Assembly: GCF_030848805.1 (NCBI RefSeq)
Contig: NW_027270069.1
Coordinates: forward strand, 62,001-126,000
Length of the DNA: 64,000 bases
From: Temnothorax longispinosus
Taxonomy: Eukaryota; Arthropoda; Insecta; Hymenoptera; Formicidae
Direction of reading: 5' to 3'
The notes below the pieces were generated by a model. It was not told the origin of the DNA, made no database searches, and saw only the letters and a program-made list of their open reading frames with translations. This document shows, piece after piece, positions 23,673-33,862 of this stretch. Positions within the stretch are counted from its first letter, which is position 1. Each line of letters opens with the position of its first letter. A program made the translations under genes and the position numbers.

Positions 23673-23945
23673 TTAACCCTTAAGGTGCATACGTGGATCT
23701 ACGGCGTCCGAGCCAAAGTGATATTTGCTCGTAACTTTAAAACTTGCAAGCCTGTCAGAAAATATTAAATAAACAATGTTTATTAAAATGACTATAAAAT
23801 CATCAATTACAATGTAGACAAATGTTTTATAAATTTTTTTAGATTTTTTGAAATACTTTAAAATAGGGAAAAATAGTGTTGAACGTGACAGACTCACGTA
23901 TGCACTTAGAAGGTACCGAAAAAACGTATGTACTTTAAGTATTAA
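23673..23945. mobile_element. TTAA-flanked MITE, complete copy
   Basis: The ends are TTAACCCTTAAGGTGCATAC and an imperfect complement ending CTTTAAGTATTAA. TTAA at both borders suggests a piggyBac-type target choice. About 273 bp, no coding sequence. A copy lacking the left end is at 7838-8080. Confidence 0.65.
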
Positions 23946-24295
23946 CTATAAAAATCCACGTAATTAGTACATTTTAACTGGTAGTAGGTAGTATAAAAAA
24001 TCATATTTATTTTTAATCATTGTTTTTCTTTAACGAGTACAGCATCATCGAAATTAATATTACTACTCAATATTGTATTTGCATTTGTAAATGTAAATAT
24101 ATTACTTTATCGATGTGTAATTTATCGATTATATATTAATGTATTTTTATATTTTAAAATAAATAAAATTTGTGTTTTCTTTTCTTATGTACATATGTGT
24201 TGAATTGAATATTTTTGCTTCAAATATTTAATTAATATAATATTTCTTATAATTTTATTTATAATAATATTAATACCAAAGCTTAAATAAACGTA

Positions 24296-24399
24296 CCATT
24301 TATAGTTCTATTATATACCTACACTTTATTTCATATTGAATATTATGATATCATAATATTCGATATGAAATAAAGTATATATAATAGAACTATAAATGG
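24296..24399. repeat. 104-bp hairpin
   Basis: Begins CCATTTATAGTTCTATTATA and ends with the complement; the centre is GATATCATAATATTC-like. Nearly perfect and almost loop-free. A MITE or a hairpin RNA source are both possible; nothing decides. Confidence 0.7.
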
Positions 24400-25029
24400 C
24401 AAGTCTATTTAGCATTGGCAAGGCCTTTGGCACACGTATTTAAACAATAATAATTATACAATAATAATTATCAAGCAGTTTTTATTATTCAAATAAAGCG
24501 CGCTCGTACAATTAAAAATTTGCGAATGATGGTTATTCCAAAGATCCAAGACACTGCTAAACTGCTACCTTCGGCCGGTCGGCCTACTGAAAAATGTATC
24601 AATATCAAATAAAGATTCTCTCTTCACAGTTTTTACATCTGAAGTCAAATATCAGACGATATGTCGCGGCGGGGAATACATAGCGATTGGAGCGTGTTAT
24701 CGGTATCGACCATCACTTTTCTACAATTCTGTTGAGCAACGATACATGTAAGTTATACTATAATACATAAATATAAAATAAATTAAATAAGAGTTAAAAA
24801 AACTGAAAACTATAATTTTTCCTCAACGGTTAATATTTATTATTATTATGCAAATTTAAATATGCTAAAATTAATTTGTTTAATCTTTACAGGATAGGCA
24901 AGTTTATTCATGACTTTTTATTATTTTTATTTATAACTTCTATATATGTGTTGAAGTGTTATACTACAAAAAAAGCGACCCCCGTAGAGCCTAAAAATAA
25001 CCTTCCTGTCCTCTACAGGTTAATGTGTG
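24400..25029. other. AT-rich intergenic stretch, nothing recognised
   Basis: No gene or structured repeat recognised. The 121-codon frame starting at 24876 is low-complexity and runs into transposon-end sequence. Confidence 0.5.
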
Positions 25030-25390
25030 TGTTTTTTTTTAAGCGTATTGGCCAAGAGTGGATTTTTATACATTATACATTTTTAAATTTCAATTTTTAT
25101 ATTTATAAATATTTATTTAATTATATTTATAGCTTTTATATTTATAAATTTCAATTTTATAACAGCATACTTGAAAATATATCAAACTCTGGTAGAAAGA
25201 GAATTAATAAATTAAAAATAAATAACGTCGTGACTCGTTAACTTTTATCAACTCGAGACTTGAGATTCTCGAGATTCGAAATCACACACCTCTATAGCTC
25301 GAGAGAGAAGGAGACTGCAGATCATATGTCTGTCCTTCTCCACTTCTCAAAGTCTGTCGAATCAAGTGTCAAGCATATAACGGATGTTAG
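25030..25390. mobile_element. Diverged solo end of the 5.84-kb foldback family
   Basis: Shares with 17790-18140 the order of an AT-rich block (TTTATATTTATAAATTTCAA), then a GAGAGAAGGAGACTGCAGAT-like stretch and CTGTCCTTCTC. No partner arm is seen nearby, so it is a solo or truncated end, clearly older than the element at 12487-18322. Confidence 0.55.
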
Positions 25391-26864
25391 TCGACTTTGC
25401 TTTGATGTGTGTGCTCGTGAAATTCTTATCACTTGCTGATACAACGTCGTAGCGTGCGGACGAGTCATAACGCGCAACCGCGCGTATTAAGTATGTGAGT
25501 TAGTAAAATGTAAAAGTAATTGTGAATAAGCAATTAAATAATAAAAGTTATTTGCCCGGGAGCAGTCACAGCAAGCGGACGTAAGTCTTTTATTGATATA
25601 TGCAGTGTCTTGTGACAGCGCGTAACAGCCCCTAGTGCTAAGACGCTATTACGTCTTAATTGGAAAGCGAATTAATTAAATTCAATATAGGTCTATTGCC
25701 GGGAGAACGTCGCGTCGCGTCGTAACGGATAGATTGCAAAACGTTTTTTTTAACGTTCTGACACTTAAATCTGTAGGCGCGTGACACGTATGAGTTACTA
25801 TAAGAACATGCAATAGAGATTGTGATTAAGAACAAATAAAGGTCACTTGCCGGGAAAAACAATTAGTACCGAGGTGCGAGATTTCTTACACAACATGTAA
25901 TCATCATTACCGACTTATATCGAATTAATCACGGGTGTTCGTTACAATATTGCATTGACCTTACGATATTATGCGACATTGTGAAACACTTCCGATTAGT
26001 ATTATAGTGAGTCATACGAAACGTTTGAGTGTGCGCATGCGAGTGTGGTGACTGTACGAGCAAGTGAAAGATAACTCACAATACTCTTTTTTAAGTGAAT
26101 ACGGTGTACAAGAGTACAAGTCGTCCGAACTTCTCCTCCTTTCGCACCGCACTGCTATTGCGAGTGTCGTGTTAATATCTGAAAGTGTAAATTATTAACA
26201 GTTCTCTATTGTGAGGAAATATCTACTGTGGGATAATACTTACCTATTACTGAGAACAGTCGATACTCGTTCGAGATTAGATCCTGGTGGACGATTACCC
26301 ACTCGGTTCCCGTGACGTCGATACCTGTAACAAAAGAAGAAAAGATTATCAATCAGAGGAATCCTTCTTGGCGATGAAATCAAGTGGCAACCATATAACG
26401 AGTGTTTATTATTTATAATCAATAATTATTATTTATAATGTGATTCGGTCACAACATTAGCTTAGAAAAATCCAAACTGAAATAATTTAAATTTTCCATT
26501 CCGAAAAATATAAAACAAATTTACATCTCTTATCATATTACAGGTTAATAGAACATTACTGGCAAATCTATTTTTGTGCCTATATGGTTGACCTTTCTCT
26601 ATATCGCTTCCATTATTTAAAAACCTGTTATATTAACTTTTATTGTTTTTAGCTTATTTAGACATATAGAAAGAAAATATTTCTTTATTCTTGCCATATT
26701 AAATAAATTTTATCATCCTACTACTAGAATAACTGCATCTTATTGTTAGAGAAGTTCACATAGAGAAAGAGACGCACACAAAAAACAAACTGATTTTTAC
26801 CAGCCAAAACTCTTACCACCTGCTTCTTGATTTAAACAGGAATTTATAACAGAATACAAAAACT
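25391..26864. other. Flank upstream of the HEPN/ankyrin locus, with a possible splice acceptor
   Basis: No coding frame recognised. Three loosely similar segments end in TTGCCCGGGAGC (25550), ATTGCCGGGAGAA (25695) and CTTGCCGGGAAAA (25848), suggesting old degenerate tandem repeats. Just before the first ATG (26865) lies a pyrimidine-rich tract ending TTGATTTAAACAG at about 26838. It could be a 3' splice site of a 5' UTR intron. Confidence 0.4.
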
Positions 26865-27989
26865 ATGAAGAAACGAGCAAGAAAATTTTGTCTACAAGTT
26901 CTAACTGGACTCGAAAAGGTAGTATCAGAGAATAATATTGATAGCTTAAAAAAACTAAGCAATTTAATTGACAATATAAGTAATGTAGAAGATCAAATAA
27001 CTTTGAGAAATTATTATGATAATGCCAGCAATCCTGTTAGAAGCACTAATTTAGTTATCTTAGCTTGTAAACATAATAAAGTAAAAATTTTAAAGTATCT
27101 ATTTGATAGTAATAGTAGAATTCTAAATAATCTGTCTGTTGTTATTGGAAGAAACACTATATTACCATATGATGAAGATGAAACACGTCATAATGCGTTT
27201 TATTATGCTATACGTTCATGCAATGTTGAGCTTCTTGATACACTCATTAGTAAATGGCCAGATAATTATTTTGCTGATAATTTAGAAGAATTGGATAAAA
27301 TCCTTTCAAGAGCTTATGAAGAATTAAAGTTAAAAGATGTACCATTGTCAGACGAAATGGAAATTTTTGTTCAAAATAAGTTAATAAACCTCCGTTTCTT
27401 CTCCAATACTTCTCGACCAGAATGTGAAGATCAGAATTTGAAGAGTTGTCTTAATAACATCAAAGATCGAATTGAATTAACACTTCAAAACATTAACATG
27501 CTAAAGAAAGATTACTCAAACACAAAAAAAGTAGATAAAAAATTTTTATTTGTAGCAAAATTTATCGCACAAAATATTCATATATTAAAGCGGCAGTTGA
27601 AATCAACCTATGATAGATTACCTTGGGAAGAAATGGAATTTTGTTTAATCAGTTTTGTTTTCTCTCACACAAAACAAGAAGAAATTAATCTATTTTATAA
27701 TGCTACATTGAATAAAAGCAAAATATTAAATTACTTAGAAAACTTTGCAGAAAAACTTGAAAAAGAAGAAAAAAGTGTGGACATTAATAAACTTCCAAAT
27801 TTAAAACATCACTTAGAAAACTTTGCAGAGAAACTTGAAAAAGAAGAAAAAAGTGTGGACATTAATAAACTTCCAAATTTAAAAAACATTAAAAAACGTC
27901 CAAAAACAACGTCCAAAAAAACGTGCAAAAAAAACGTCAAAAAAATCGCGAAAAAGTTGTTGCAGAGAAACTTAAAGATGAAAAATTAA
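26865..27989 (+). CDS. N-terminal segment of the HEPN/ankyrin locus (374 codons)
   Basis: Helix-rich segment. Residues about 65-90 (LVILACKHNKVKILKYLF) and 113-135 (AFYYAIRSCNVELLDTLI) look like cryptic ankyrin-type helical pairs. The rest is Lys/Glu-rich and coiled. A 78-bp unit is tandemly duplicated in frame (27735-27812 and 27813-27890), repeating LENFAEKLEKEEKSVD. The C-terminal end is Lys-rich and runs through A-runs of 7-8 bases at 27915-27960, where the frame is lost and the next segment takes over. The ATG at 26865 is the first in frame after stops. No catalytic motif was recognised. Function unknown. Confidence 0.6.
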   Translation: MKKRARKFCLQVLTGLEKVVSENNIDSLKKLSNLIDNISNVEDQITLRNYYDNASNPVRSTNLVILACKHNKVKILKYLFDSNSRILNNLSVVIGRNTILPYDEDETRHNAFYYAIRSCNVELLDTLISKWPDNYFADNLEELDKILSRAYEELKLKDVPLSDEMEIFVQNKLINLRFFSNTSRPECEDQNLKSCLNNIKDRIELTLQNINMLKKDYSNTKKVDKKFLFVAKFIAQNIHILKRQLKSTYDRLPWEEMEFCLISFVFSHTKQEEINLFYNATLNKSKILNYLENFAEKLEKEEKSVDINKLPNLKHHLENFAEKLEKEEKSVDINKLPNLKNIKKRPKTTSKKTCKKNVKKIAKKLLQRNLKMKN

Positions 27990-28420
27990 CACGCGAGGAT
28001 GTTGTTGCAAGGATTATTAGTAGAGATCCTCAATTTAAAGAATTGTATAACGATTATCAACAAATTAAGGATATTTATTCTTTAATGAAAATAAGTGAAT
28101 ATATAAAGTTGGCGTTATCGGCTGATTCTAAAGAGAAGGAAGGACAGTTAATTATTACAAGGGTTTTACAGGTTATCGGTGAGCATTTAAAAAACACTTT
28201 AGAATCCCCTAAGTTATCTAATACTACAAGTGAGCTTTTGCTATTATCGTTACCAGAAGATACAAGAAAAATAATGAGAGATTTACGTGATTCACTATCG
28301 CATGCTGATTCACTCTCCAAGAGAATAAAAATTGAGGAAAATACAAATGTTAGTTTTTTTACTGGTGTTCAAAATGATATTAAAAAAATCGATATTGTAA
28401 TTACTGATATTCTTTTATAG
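27923..28420 (+). CDS. HEPN-like segment 1 (165 codons)
   Basis: All-helical segment with the motif RDSLSH at residues 122-127 (28286-28303), within DLRDSLSHADS. It fits the R-[N/D]-x3-H signature of HEPN superfamily RNases. The preceding helices (YSLMKISEYIKLAL and ITRVLQVIGEHLKNTL) suit the HEPN four-helix bundle. HEPN domains often cut RNA and often sit beside sensor repeats, as in RNase L. The ATG lies inside the previous frame and is probably not a true start. The stop at 28418-28420 falls where the neighbouring frame opens (28401), so it reflects a frame change. Catalysis is inferred from the motif only. Confidence 0.5.
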   Translation: MQKKRQKNREKVVAEKLKDEKLTREDVVARIISRDPQFKELYNDYQQIKDIYSLMKISEYIKLALSADSKEKEGQLIITRVLQVIGEHLKNTLESPKLSNTTSELLLLSLPEDTRKIMRDLRDSLSHADSLSKRIKIEENTNVSFFTGVQNDIKKIDIVITDILL

Positions 28421-28442
28421 TAAAAAAATTAAAACGCTTAGG

Positions 28443-30035
28443 ATGCTTTTCAAAAGAATTGCTGATAGTAAAACCTCAAGCAGTGAGATAAAAAAAATTT
28501 CTGAAATATTTAGTAATGCTGAATTGGATAAAATGATACCTGAAAATTTTAAAATAATGGAATACGAGAAACTTGAAAAACTCATTAAAGAATTAAGCGA
28601 TAATATAACTGACAAGACGGATTATGAAAAGAAATTATTTAATGAAATTAATGACATAATCCATTGTGTAGAACCTCAATCAGAAAATATCAGAACTGAT
28701 TATATCACAGGATATAAAATAATGGAAGGCTTAATCAATTTGAGTGAAAAATTTAAGATTGAAAACAACGTTATTAGTGGAATTAAATTTTTTGCTAACA
28801 GAATATTAGAAAATATGACTATAAAAACAAAGCTTAATAGCCTTAAAGAAATTGCTAAGTTGTTCACAAAAATTTATCGTAGTATTGAGCCAAGAATTCA
28901 ACATAACAATCTTGATAAATTAATTTACGAAATTTTTTTTTATATTTTTGAATTTGAAATAAGTGACATAAAATGGATTAAGAAATTATGGGAAAAGTTA
29001 AATAAAAAAGTTTCGTTTACTTCTATACCAGGAAAGACTTACAATATAACAAAAGAAGAATATAATAACCAGCTTGAACTAAAACTATCTGAACTGGAAA
29101 ATATTTTAAGCAAAAACGCATTGAATGATCAATTTATTGAAAAATTACCTTTCTATAAAAGTAATAAAAAATTGCAAGCAGTAGTAGAAATGCTTGTTCT
29201 GGATATAATGTCAATTTTAGATAGCTTAAAGCATAACTTAATAAAGCAAAATAATCTACTCTTTTTAGATGCTAACACTCCTTTATTAATTGGAAAATGT
29301 TTGCGTAATCACTTAGCTCATGATAATGCCTTAGTTAATGTATTGTTATTTGATCCTTTAATAGCAGTTGTTTTGAACGCTAAAAAACTTATTGAAGAAA
29401 ATAATAAAAGCAAAGAACAAATTGACGAGGAGGATATAAAAAGCAAAGAAAAAGTTGGTGAGTTAGTAAGCGATAATTCTTTCAATTTGAGAGAGAAATA
29501 CTCTCAAGACTTAGATACCATTACTAATCAGGAAAGAATGTTTGCTGCTTTAAAAGAAGGAAAGCCAAACAACTTCAAGGATTGTCTCGAAAAAGGTGCA
29601 GATATTAATGCTAGAAGTATTAATTCATGGACCACGTTACATTTTGCTGCTATGGGATCCAGTCCTAAAGTTATAAAACTTATTCTTGATCAAAGTTTAA
29701 GCGTTAATGTGAAAGATATTAATGGTCAAAGCCCATTACATATTGCTGCTGAGCATGGAAGGAATAATATTGTAGAATTTTTTATAAAGAAAGGTTTATA
29801 TATTGATGATTTAGATAATAGTCGCAAAACGCCACTACATGTCGCTGCTCAAAAAGGTCACAAGGATACTGTTGTAGTTTTATTAAATAATAATAAAGCA
29901 CATACTATTGCCCGAGATAAAATTGGTCTTTCACCTTTACACTATGCAATAATGAATAATCATATAGATGTTACTAAGATTTTATTGGAAAAAACTGCTC
30001 ATAAAATGCTTATAAAATGCTTAATGAAATTATAG
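28443..30035 (+). CDS. HEPN-like segment 2 followed by ankyrin repeats (530 codons)
   Basis: Residues 1-300 are helical and end in CLRNHLAHDNALVN. R288-N-H-L-A-H293 (29304-29321) is a second HEPN-type Rx4H motif. A Lys/Glu linker follows (about 315-345). Ankyrin repeats start near residue 365 (MFAALKEGKPNNFKDCLEKG) and include TTLHFAAMG, SPLHIAAEHG, TPLHVAAQKG and SPLHYAIMNN. The frame opens without a stop from 28401, upstream of the ATG at 28443, so the ATG may be internal. At the end an 11-base unit (ATAAAATGCTT) stands twice in tandem (30001-30022). That shifts the frame and ends this ORF at 30035, while the ankyrin repeats continue in the next frame. Confidence 0.6.
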   Translation: MLFKRIADSKTSSSEIKKISEIFSNAELDKMIPENFKIMEYEKLEKLIKELSDNITDKTDYEKKLFNEINDIIHCVEPQSENIRTDYITGYKIMEGLINLSEKFKIENNVISGIKFFANRILENMTIKTKLNSLKEIAKLFTKIYRSIEPRIQHNNLDKLIYEIFFYIFEFEISDIKWIKKLWEKLNKKVSFTSIPGKTYNITKEEYNNQLELKLSELENILSKNALNDQFIEKLPFYKSNKKLQAVVEMLVLDIMSILDSLKHNLIKQNNLLFLDANTPLLIGKCLRNHLAHDNALVNVLLFDPLIAVVLNAKKLIEENNKSKEQIDEEDIKSKEKVGELVSDNSFNLREKYSQDLDTITNQERMFAALKEGKPNNFKDCLEKGADINARSINSWTTLHFAAMGSSPKVIKLILDQSLSVNVKDINGQSPLHIAAEHGRNNIVEFFIKKGLYIDDLDNSRKTPLHVAAQKGHKDTVVVLLNNNKAHTIARDKIGLSPLHYAIMNNHIDVTKILLEKTAHKMLIKCLMKL

Positions 30036-33000
30036 GTAACTTAACCCCGTTGCACGCAGCTGCACAGAGAGGTTATCTAGAGTTAGTTAAAGTCTTGCTT
30101 GCAAATAAGGCAAACGTTAACGTTATAAATGAAGATTTGACACCATTACATTTAGCCGCATTAAATGGCCACGTAGTACGTGTTTTAATCGAAAACAGAG
30201 CTGATGTTAACGCCAGCGGCATAAGTGCAGGTTTTACACCATTACACTGTGCAGTAGAAAAAGGTCATGAGAAGATAGTTAATTTTCTATTGGAGAATGG
30301 AGCTAATGTTAATGCTGTTGACAAACCCGATAATAGTACATCTTTGCACTATGCAGCAAGAGATGGGCACGAGGAAATAGTTAAAACTCTACTAAAAAGA
30401 AAAACCGACGCTAATATTGCCACTGTTGCAAGTGTGACTCCATTGCATTTTGCTGCCCAGAATGGTCATCTAGGAATAGTTGATGCTCTACTTAACCATG
30501 GTGTTGACATTCATGCTAAAGATGGACATAACGCTACACCACTACACTGCTCAGTAGAAGGTGGTCATAAAGAAATTTCTGAACTTTTAATAGAAAGAGG
30601 AGCAGAAATTAATGCTAAAACTAATAATAATGTAACACCACTACATACAGCTGCTCTGGAAGGCCACAAAAACATTATTGATCTTCTAATAGACAAAGAA
30701 GCTGAGGTTAATGTAAAAACTGATGACGGTAGTACACCGTTGCATCTAGCTGCTTTTAACGGCCACAAAGACATTGTTGATCTTCTAATAACAAAAGGAG
30801 CTAAGGTTGATGCAATAACTAATGACGGTAGTACACCATTGCATCTAGCTGCTCTAAAAGGTCACAAAGACATTGTTGATCTTCTAATAAAAAATCAAGC
30901 TAAGGTTAATGCAATAACTAATGACGGTAATACACCGTTGCATCTAGCTGCTCTCGAAGGTCACAAAGACATTGTTGATCTTCTAATAAAAAATAAAGCT
31001 AAGGTTGATGCAATAAATAAAGACCGTATTACACCATTACATACAGCTGCTATGAAAGGCCACAAAGACATTGTTAATCTTCTAATAAAAAGTAAAAAAG
31101 CTAAGGTTGATGCAAAAACTAATAACGGTAATACACCGTTGCATCTAGCTGCTGCGAAAGGCCACAAAGACATTGTTGATCTTCTAATAAAAAGTAAAAA
31201 AGCTAAGGTTAATGCAAAAACTAATGACGGTGATACACCGTTACATCTAGCTGCTACGAAAGGTCACAAAGACATTGTTGATCTTCTAATAAAAAATAAA
31301 GCTAAAGTTGATGCAATAACTAATGACGGTAATACACCGTTACATATAGCCGTTCTTGCTGGATACACAGATATTGTAGAAATTTTGCTAGACCACAAAG
31401 TCGATGTTAATATAAAAGATTCTGAAAATGTTGCACCACTACACTTGGCTGCTACTAAAGGTCATAAGAATGTAGTAAAAGTTCTGTTAACAAAAGGAGC
31501 TGTAGTTGATGTCATAACTATTAATAATTTAACACCATTATATTTTGCAGCACAGGAGGGGTATGAAGAAATTGTTGAGATTTTAATAGCACATGGAGCT
31601 AACTTTAATTTTAAATTTTACAAAAATCTTACACCATTACATATAGCTGCAACCCATGGTCATGGTAATGTTGTAAAAGTTTTACTTGATAATAAAGCAA
31701 ATATTAATGTTAAGGATAATGAGAATAGAACTCCTCTAGAATTAGCAGTGGCACATGGTCATTTAGAAGTGGTTAAAATGTTACTACTGCAGGACTACGA
31801 AAAAATAGATATAAATGCTAAAGGTAACGATGATTGGACGATATTGCATTATGCTTCAGTGCAAGAAAATAATTTAGGGATGGTAAAATATCTAGTAGAT
31901 GATAAGGGATCTAATGTTAATGCTATAAATGCCTTTGGTTCAAAACCTATACACATTGCAGCGAGAGAAGGTTGTAAAGATACTGTAGAGTTCCTTAGTA
32001 AAGGGTTAAGTATTAATGAACTTGATGCAGATAATTGGACATTATTACACTATGCAACATCGAAAGGTCACTTGGAAGTTGCAAAGTATTTGATAACACA
32101 AGGCGCTGACGTTAATGCTAAAGATCATAATGGCTTAACTCCTATGCATATTGCTGCTAATTTTAGTTATAAAGACGTTATTGAAGTTTTATTAAAAAAT
32201 GGAGCAGTTTATAACGCTGTTGACCATACTTGTAAAAAACCACTAAAAATGTCTAATGACGAAAACGTTATCAATTTATTAGAATCAACTGAGAAATTGT
32301 TCGAGGCTGTAAAACGTAATGGCTCTTCAGATGTTGAGAATTACATTAAAGCAGGGGCGGTCGTTAACGCCAAAAATGTTAATGGAACATCATTATTGCA
32401 TTATGCTGCGTGGAAAGGCTATGATAGGATTATCAATATTCTGTTACAAAATGAAGCTGATCCTAATCCAGTTGATAAGAAGGGATTTACCCCTCTACAT
32501 TATGCTGCTAAGTTCTGTCGCTTAAAAGTTGTAAAACTCCTATTATCTAATGGTGCAGTATATAATGCAGTTTCTGATGGTAAAACACCATCAGACTTTA
32601 CTGTAGATGAAAGTATTATTCGCTTATTTCAATTACTGCGTGACTCATTTAAAAATATTAAAAATAATGATTCTCGAGTTATTAATGATCTTAACAAGAT
32701 AAAGGATATTGATACAGTAAAATCAATAATGAATGCTCGTAATGAAGAGAACAAAACTCTAGTAGTTTCTGCAGTGCATAATAACTTTTCAGAAGTCGAA
32801 CAGTTAAAAGAGGTATTACAAGATGATGTATCCGTTCAGATTAATGAAGGTTTAATGTTTTATAATCGAGGCGATTATAAAAGGGCTTTATGTATTTTCG
32901 AAAGCGTATTTGAAAAAAGAAAAAAAATAATAGGTTCAGATAATCCTGGCACTTTAGATATTCAGACATACATAGGTAATGTATTATACGCACAAAAGGC

Positions 33001-33862
33001 TTACCAAGAAGCTTTAAATACATTTGAAGAAATTTTCCAGAAACAGAAAGAAATACTGGGTTTAAATGACAAGAATACTTTAAGTACAGGGAGTACAATT
33101 GCTTTTACGTTGTATACGCTGGGAAGGTATAAAGAAGCTTTTAATATTTGTCAAGAAATTTGTCCAAAGCAAAAAGAAATATTAGGTCCAAATCATTTAG
33201 ATACTTTAGATAGTCAATTTCGCATGGCATTAGTATTAGATGCACAAGGAAAATACGAAGAAGCGTTAAATATCAATAGAACAGTTTTTGAAAAAAGTAA
33301 AAAAATATTAAGTGCAGATGACCCAACAGTTTTGTGTATTCAAGAAAATATAGCGGTGGTACTGGCTAACCAGGGTGAGCTTGAAAAGGCATTGACAATT
33401 TATAAAGATGTTTACGAGAGGAAGAAAGTGGTTTTAGGTATTGATCATGTGAGAACTTTGGAGACGTTACGTAACATTGCTGTAATACACGACAAACAAA
33501 AAAATTATTATGAAGCCCTGACGACTTTTCAAAAAGTTTTAGATGAAAGGAAAAAAGTTTTGGGAGAAAATCACCGTGAAACCTTGAATACTCAATACTG
33601 TATTGCAAATGTACTTCTTTCTGAATTTAAATTGATTGATGCACTTAGAGCCTATACAGAATGTTTTGAACAAATTAACGCTGCTTTTGGACCAAGTCAT
33701 CCCACTGTTTTGGATATTTTAAACAAGATAAAATATATTAATTATATATTTAAGTTTACAGGCATCGAGCCGCGAGATATTCTACTGTATCTGCAGAAGG
33801 ACATTACAACATTCAATGTCATTAATGAAAATAACGAAAATGAAAATAACGTTAAAATGTGA
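30017..33862 (+). CDS. Giant ankyrin-TPR segment (1281 codons)
   Basis: Residues 1 to about 880 hold some 24-26 ankyrin repeats of about 33 residues (xTPLHLAAxxGHKDIVDLLI). Repeats in 30640-31370 are almost identical at base level, so they expanded or were homogenised recently. A linker (about 880-940) leads to seven exact 42-residue TPR units (about 944-1237) with the kinesin-light-chain-like LGxxxPxTL turn. Both repeat types bind proteins. The frame ends at TGA 33860-33862 after an Asn/Glu-rich tail, and the protease-like domain begins in the shifted frame that overlaps it. The long open frame argues against old decay. The protein would be a bait or targeting arm rather than an enzyme. Confidence 0.75.
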   Translation: MLNEIIGNLTPLHAAAQRGYLELVKVLLANKANVNVINEDLTPLHLAALNGHVVRVLIENRADVNASGISAGFTPLHCAVEKGHEKIVNFLLENGANVNAVDKPDNSTSLHYAARDGHEEIVKTLLKRKTDANIATVASVTPLHFAAQNGHLGIVDALLNHGVDIHAKDGHNATPLHCSVEGGHKEISELLIERGAEINAKTNNNVTPLHTAALEGHKNIIDLLIDKEAEVNVKTDDGSTPLHLAAFNGHKDIVDLLITKGAKVDAITNDGSTPLHLAALKGHKDIVDLLIKNQAKVNAITNDGNTPLHLAALEGHKDIVDLLIKNKAKVDAINKDRITPLHTAAMKGHKDIVNLLIKSKKAKVDAKTNNGNTPLHLAAAKGHKDIVDLLIKSKKAKVNAKTNDGDTPLHLAATKGHKDIVDLLIKNKAKVDAITNDGNTPLHIAVLAGYTDIVEILLDHKVDVNIKDSENVAPLHLAATKGHKNVVKVLLTKGAVVDVITINNLTPLYFAAQEGYEEIVEILIAHGANFNFKFYKNLTPLHIAATHGHGNVVKVLLDNKANINVKDNENRTPLELAVAHGHLEVVKMLLLQDYEKIDINAKGNDDWTILHYASVQENNLGMVKYLVDDKGSNVNAINAFGSKPIHIAAREGCKDTVEFLSKGLSINELDADNWTLLHYATSKGHLEVAKYLITQGADVNAKDHNGLTPMHIAANFSYKDVIEVLLKNGAVYNAVDHTCKKPLKMSNDENVINLLESTEKLFEAVKRNGSSDVENYIKAGAVVNAKNVNGTSLLHYAAWKGYDRIINILLQNEADPNPVDKKGFTPLHYAAKFCRLKVVKLLLSNGAVYNAVSDGKTPSDFTVDESIIRLFQLLRDSFKNIKNNDSRVINDLNKIKDIDTVKSIMNARNEENKTLVVSAVHNNFSEVEQLKEVLQDDVSVQINEGLMFYNRGDYKRALCIFESVFEKRKKIIGSDNPGTLDIQTYIGNVLYAQKAYQEALNTFEEIFQKQKEILGLNDKNTLSTGSTIAFTLYTLGRYKEAFNICQEICPKQKEILGPNHLDTLDSQFRMALVLDAQGKYEEALNINRTVFEKSKKILSADDPTVLCIQENIAVVLANQGELEKALTIYKDVYERKKVVLGIDHVRTLETLRNIAVIHDKQKNYYEALTTFQKVLDERKKVLGENHRETLNTQYCIANVLLSEFKLIDALRAYTECFEQINAAFGPSHPTVLDILNKIKYINYIFKFTGIEPRDILLYLQKDITTFNVINENNENENNVKM

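Larger units (their letters stand above)
9894..24272 (+). repeat. Composite dispersed repeat, copy B (split by two large insertions)
   Basis: Homologous to 4168-8404 in the same orientation. Its pieces are 9894-12486, 18323-18543 and 23212-24272. The gaps between them are a 5836-bp element (12487-18322) and a 4668-bp element (18544-23211). Copy B also carries a private 102-bp MITE (9960-10061) and about 175 bp (23281-23455) absent from copy A. An AT microsatellite stands in place of about 800 bp of copy A. Confidence 0.75.

Noticed and set aside
24876..25241. 121-codon Phe/Tyr/Ile-rich membrane-like protein
   Set aside because: Composition follows AT-rich DNA and the 3' half is transposon-end sequence.
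30565..31173. Minus-strand frames opposite the ankyrin array
   Set aside because: They are antisense shadows with the same repeat period as the real ankyrin units.
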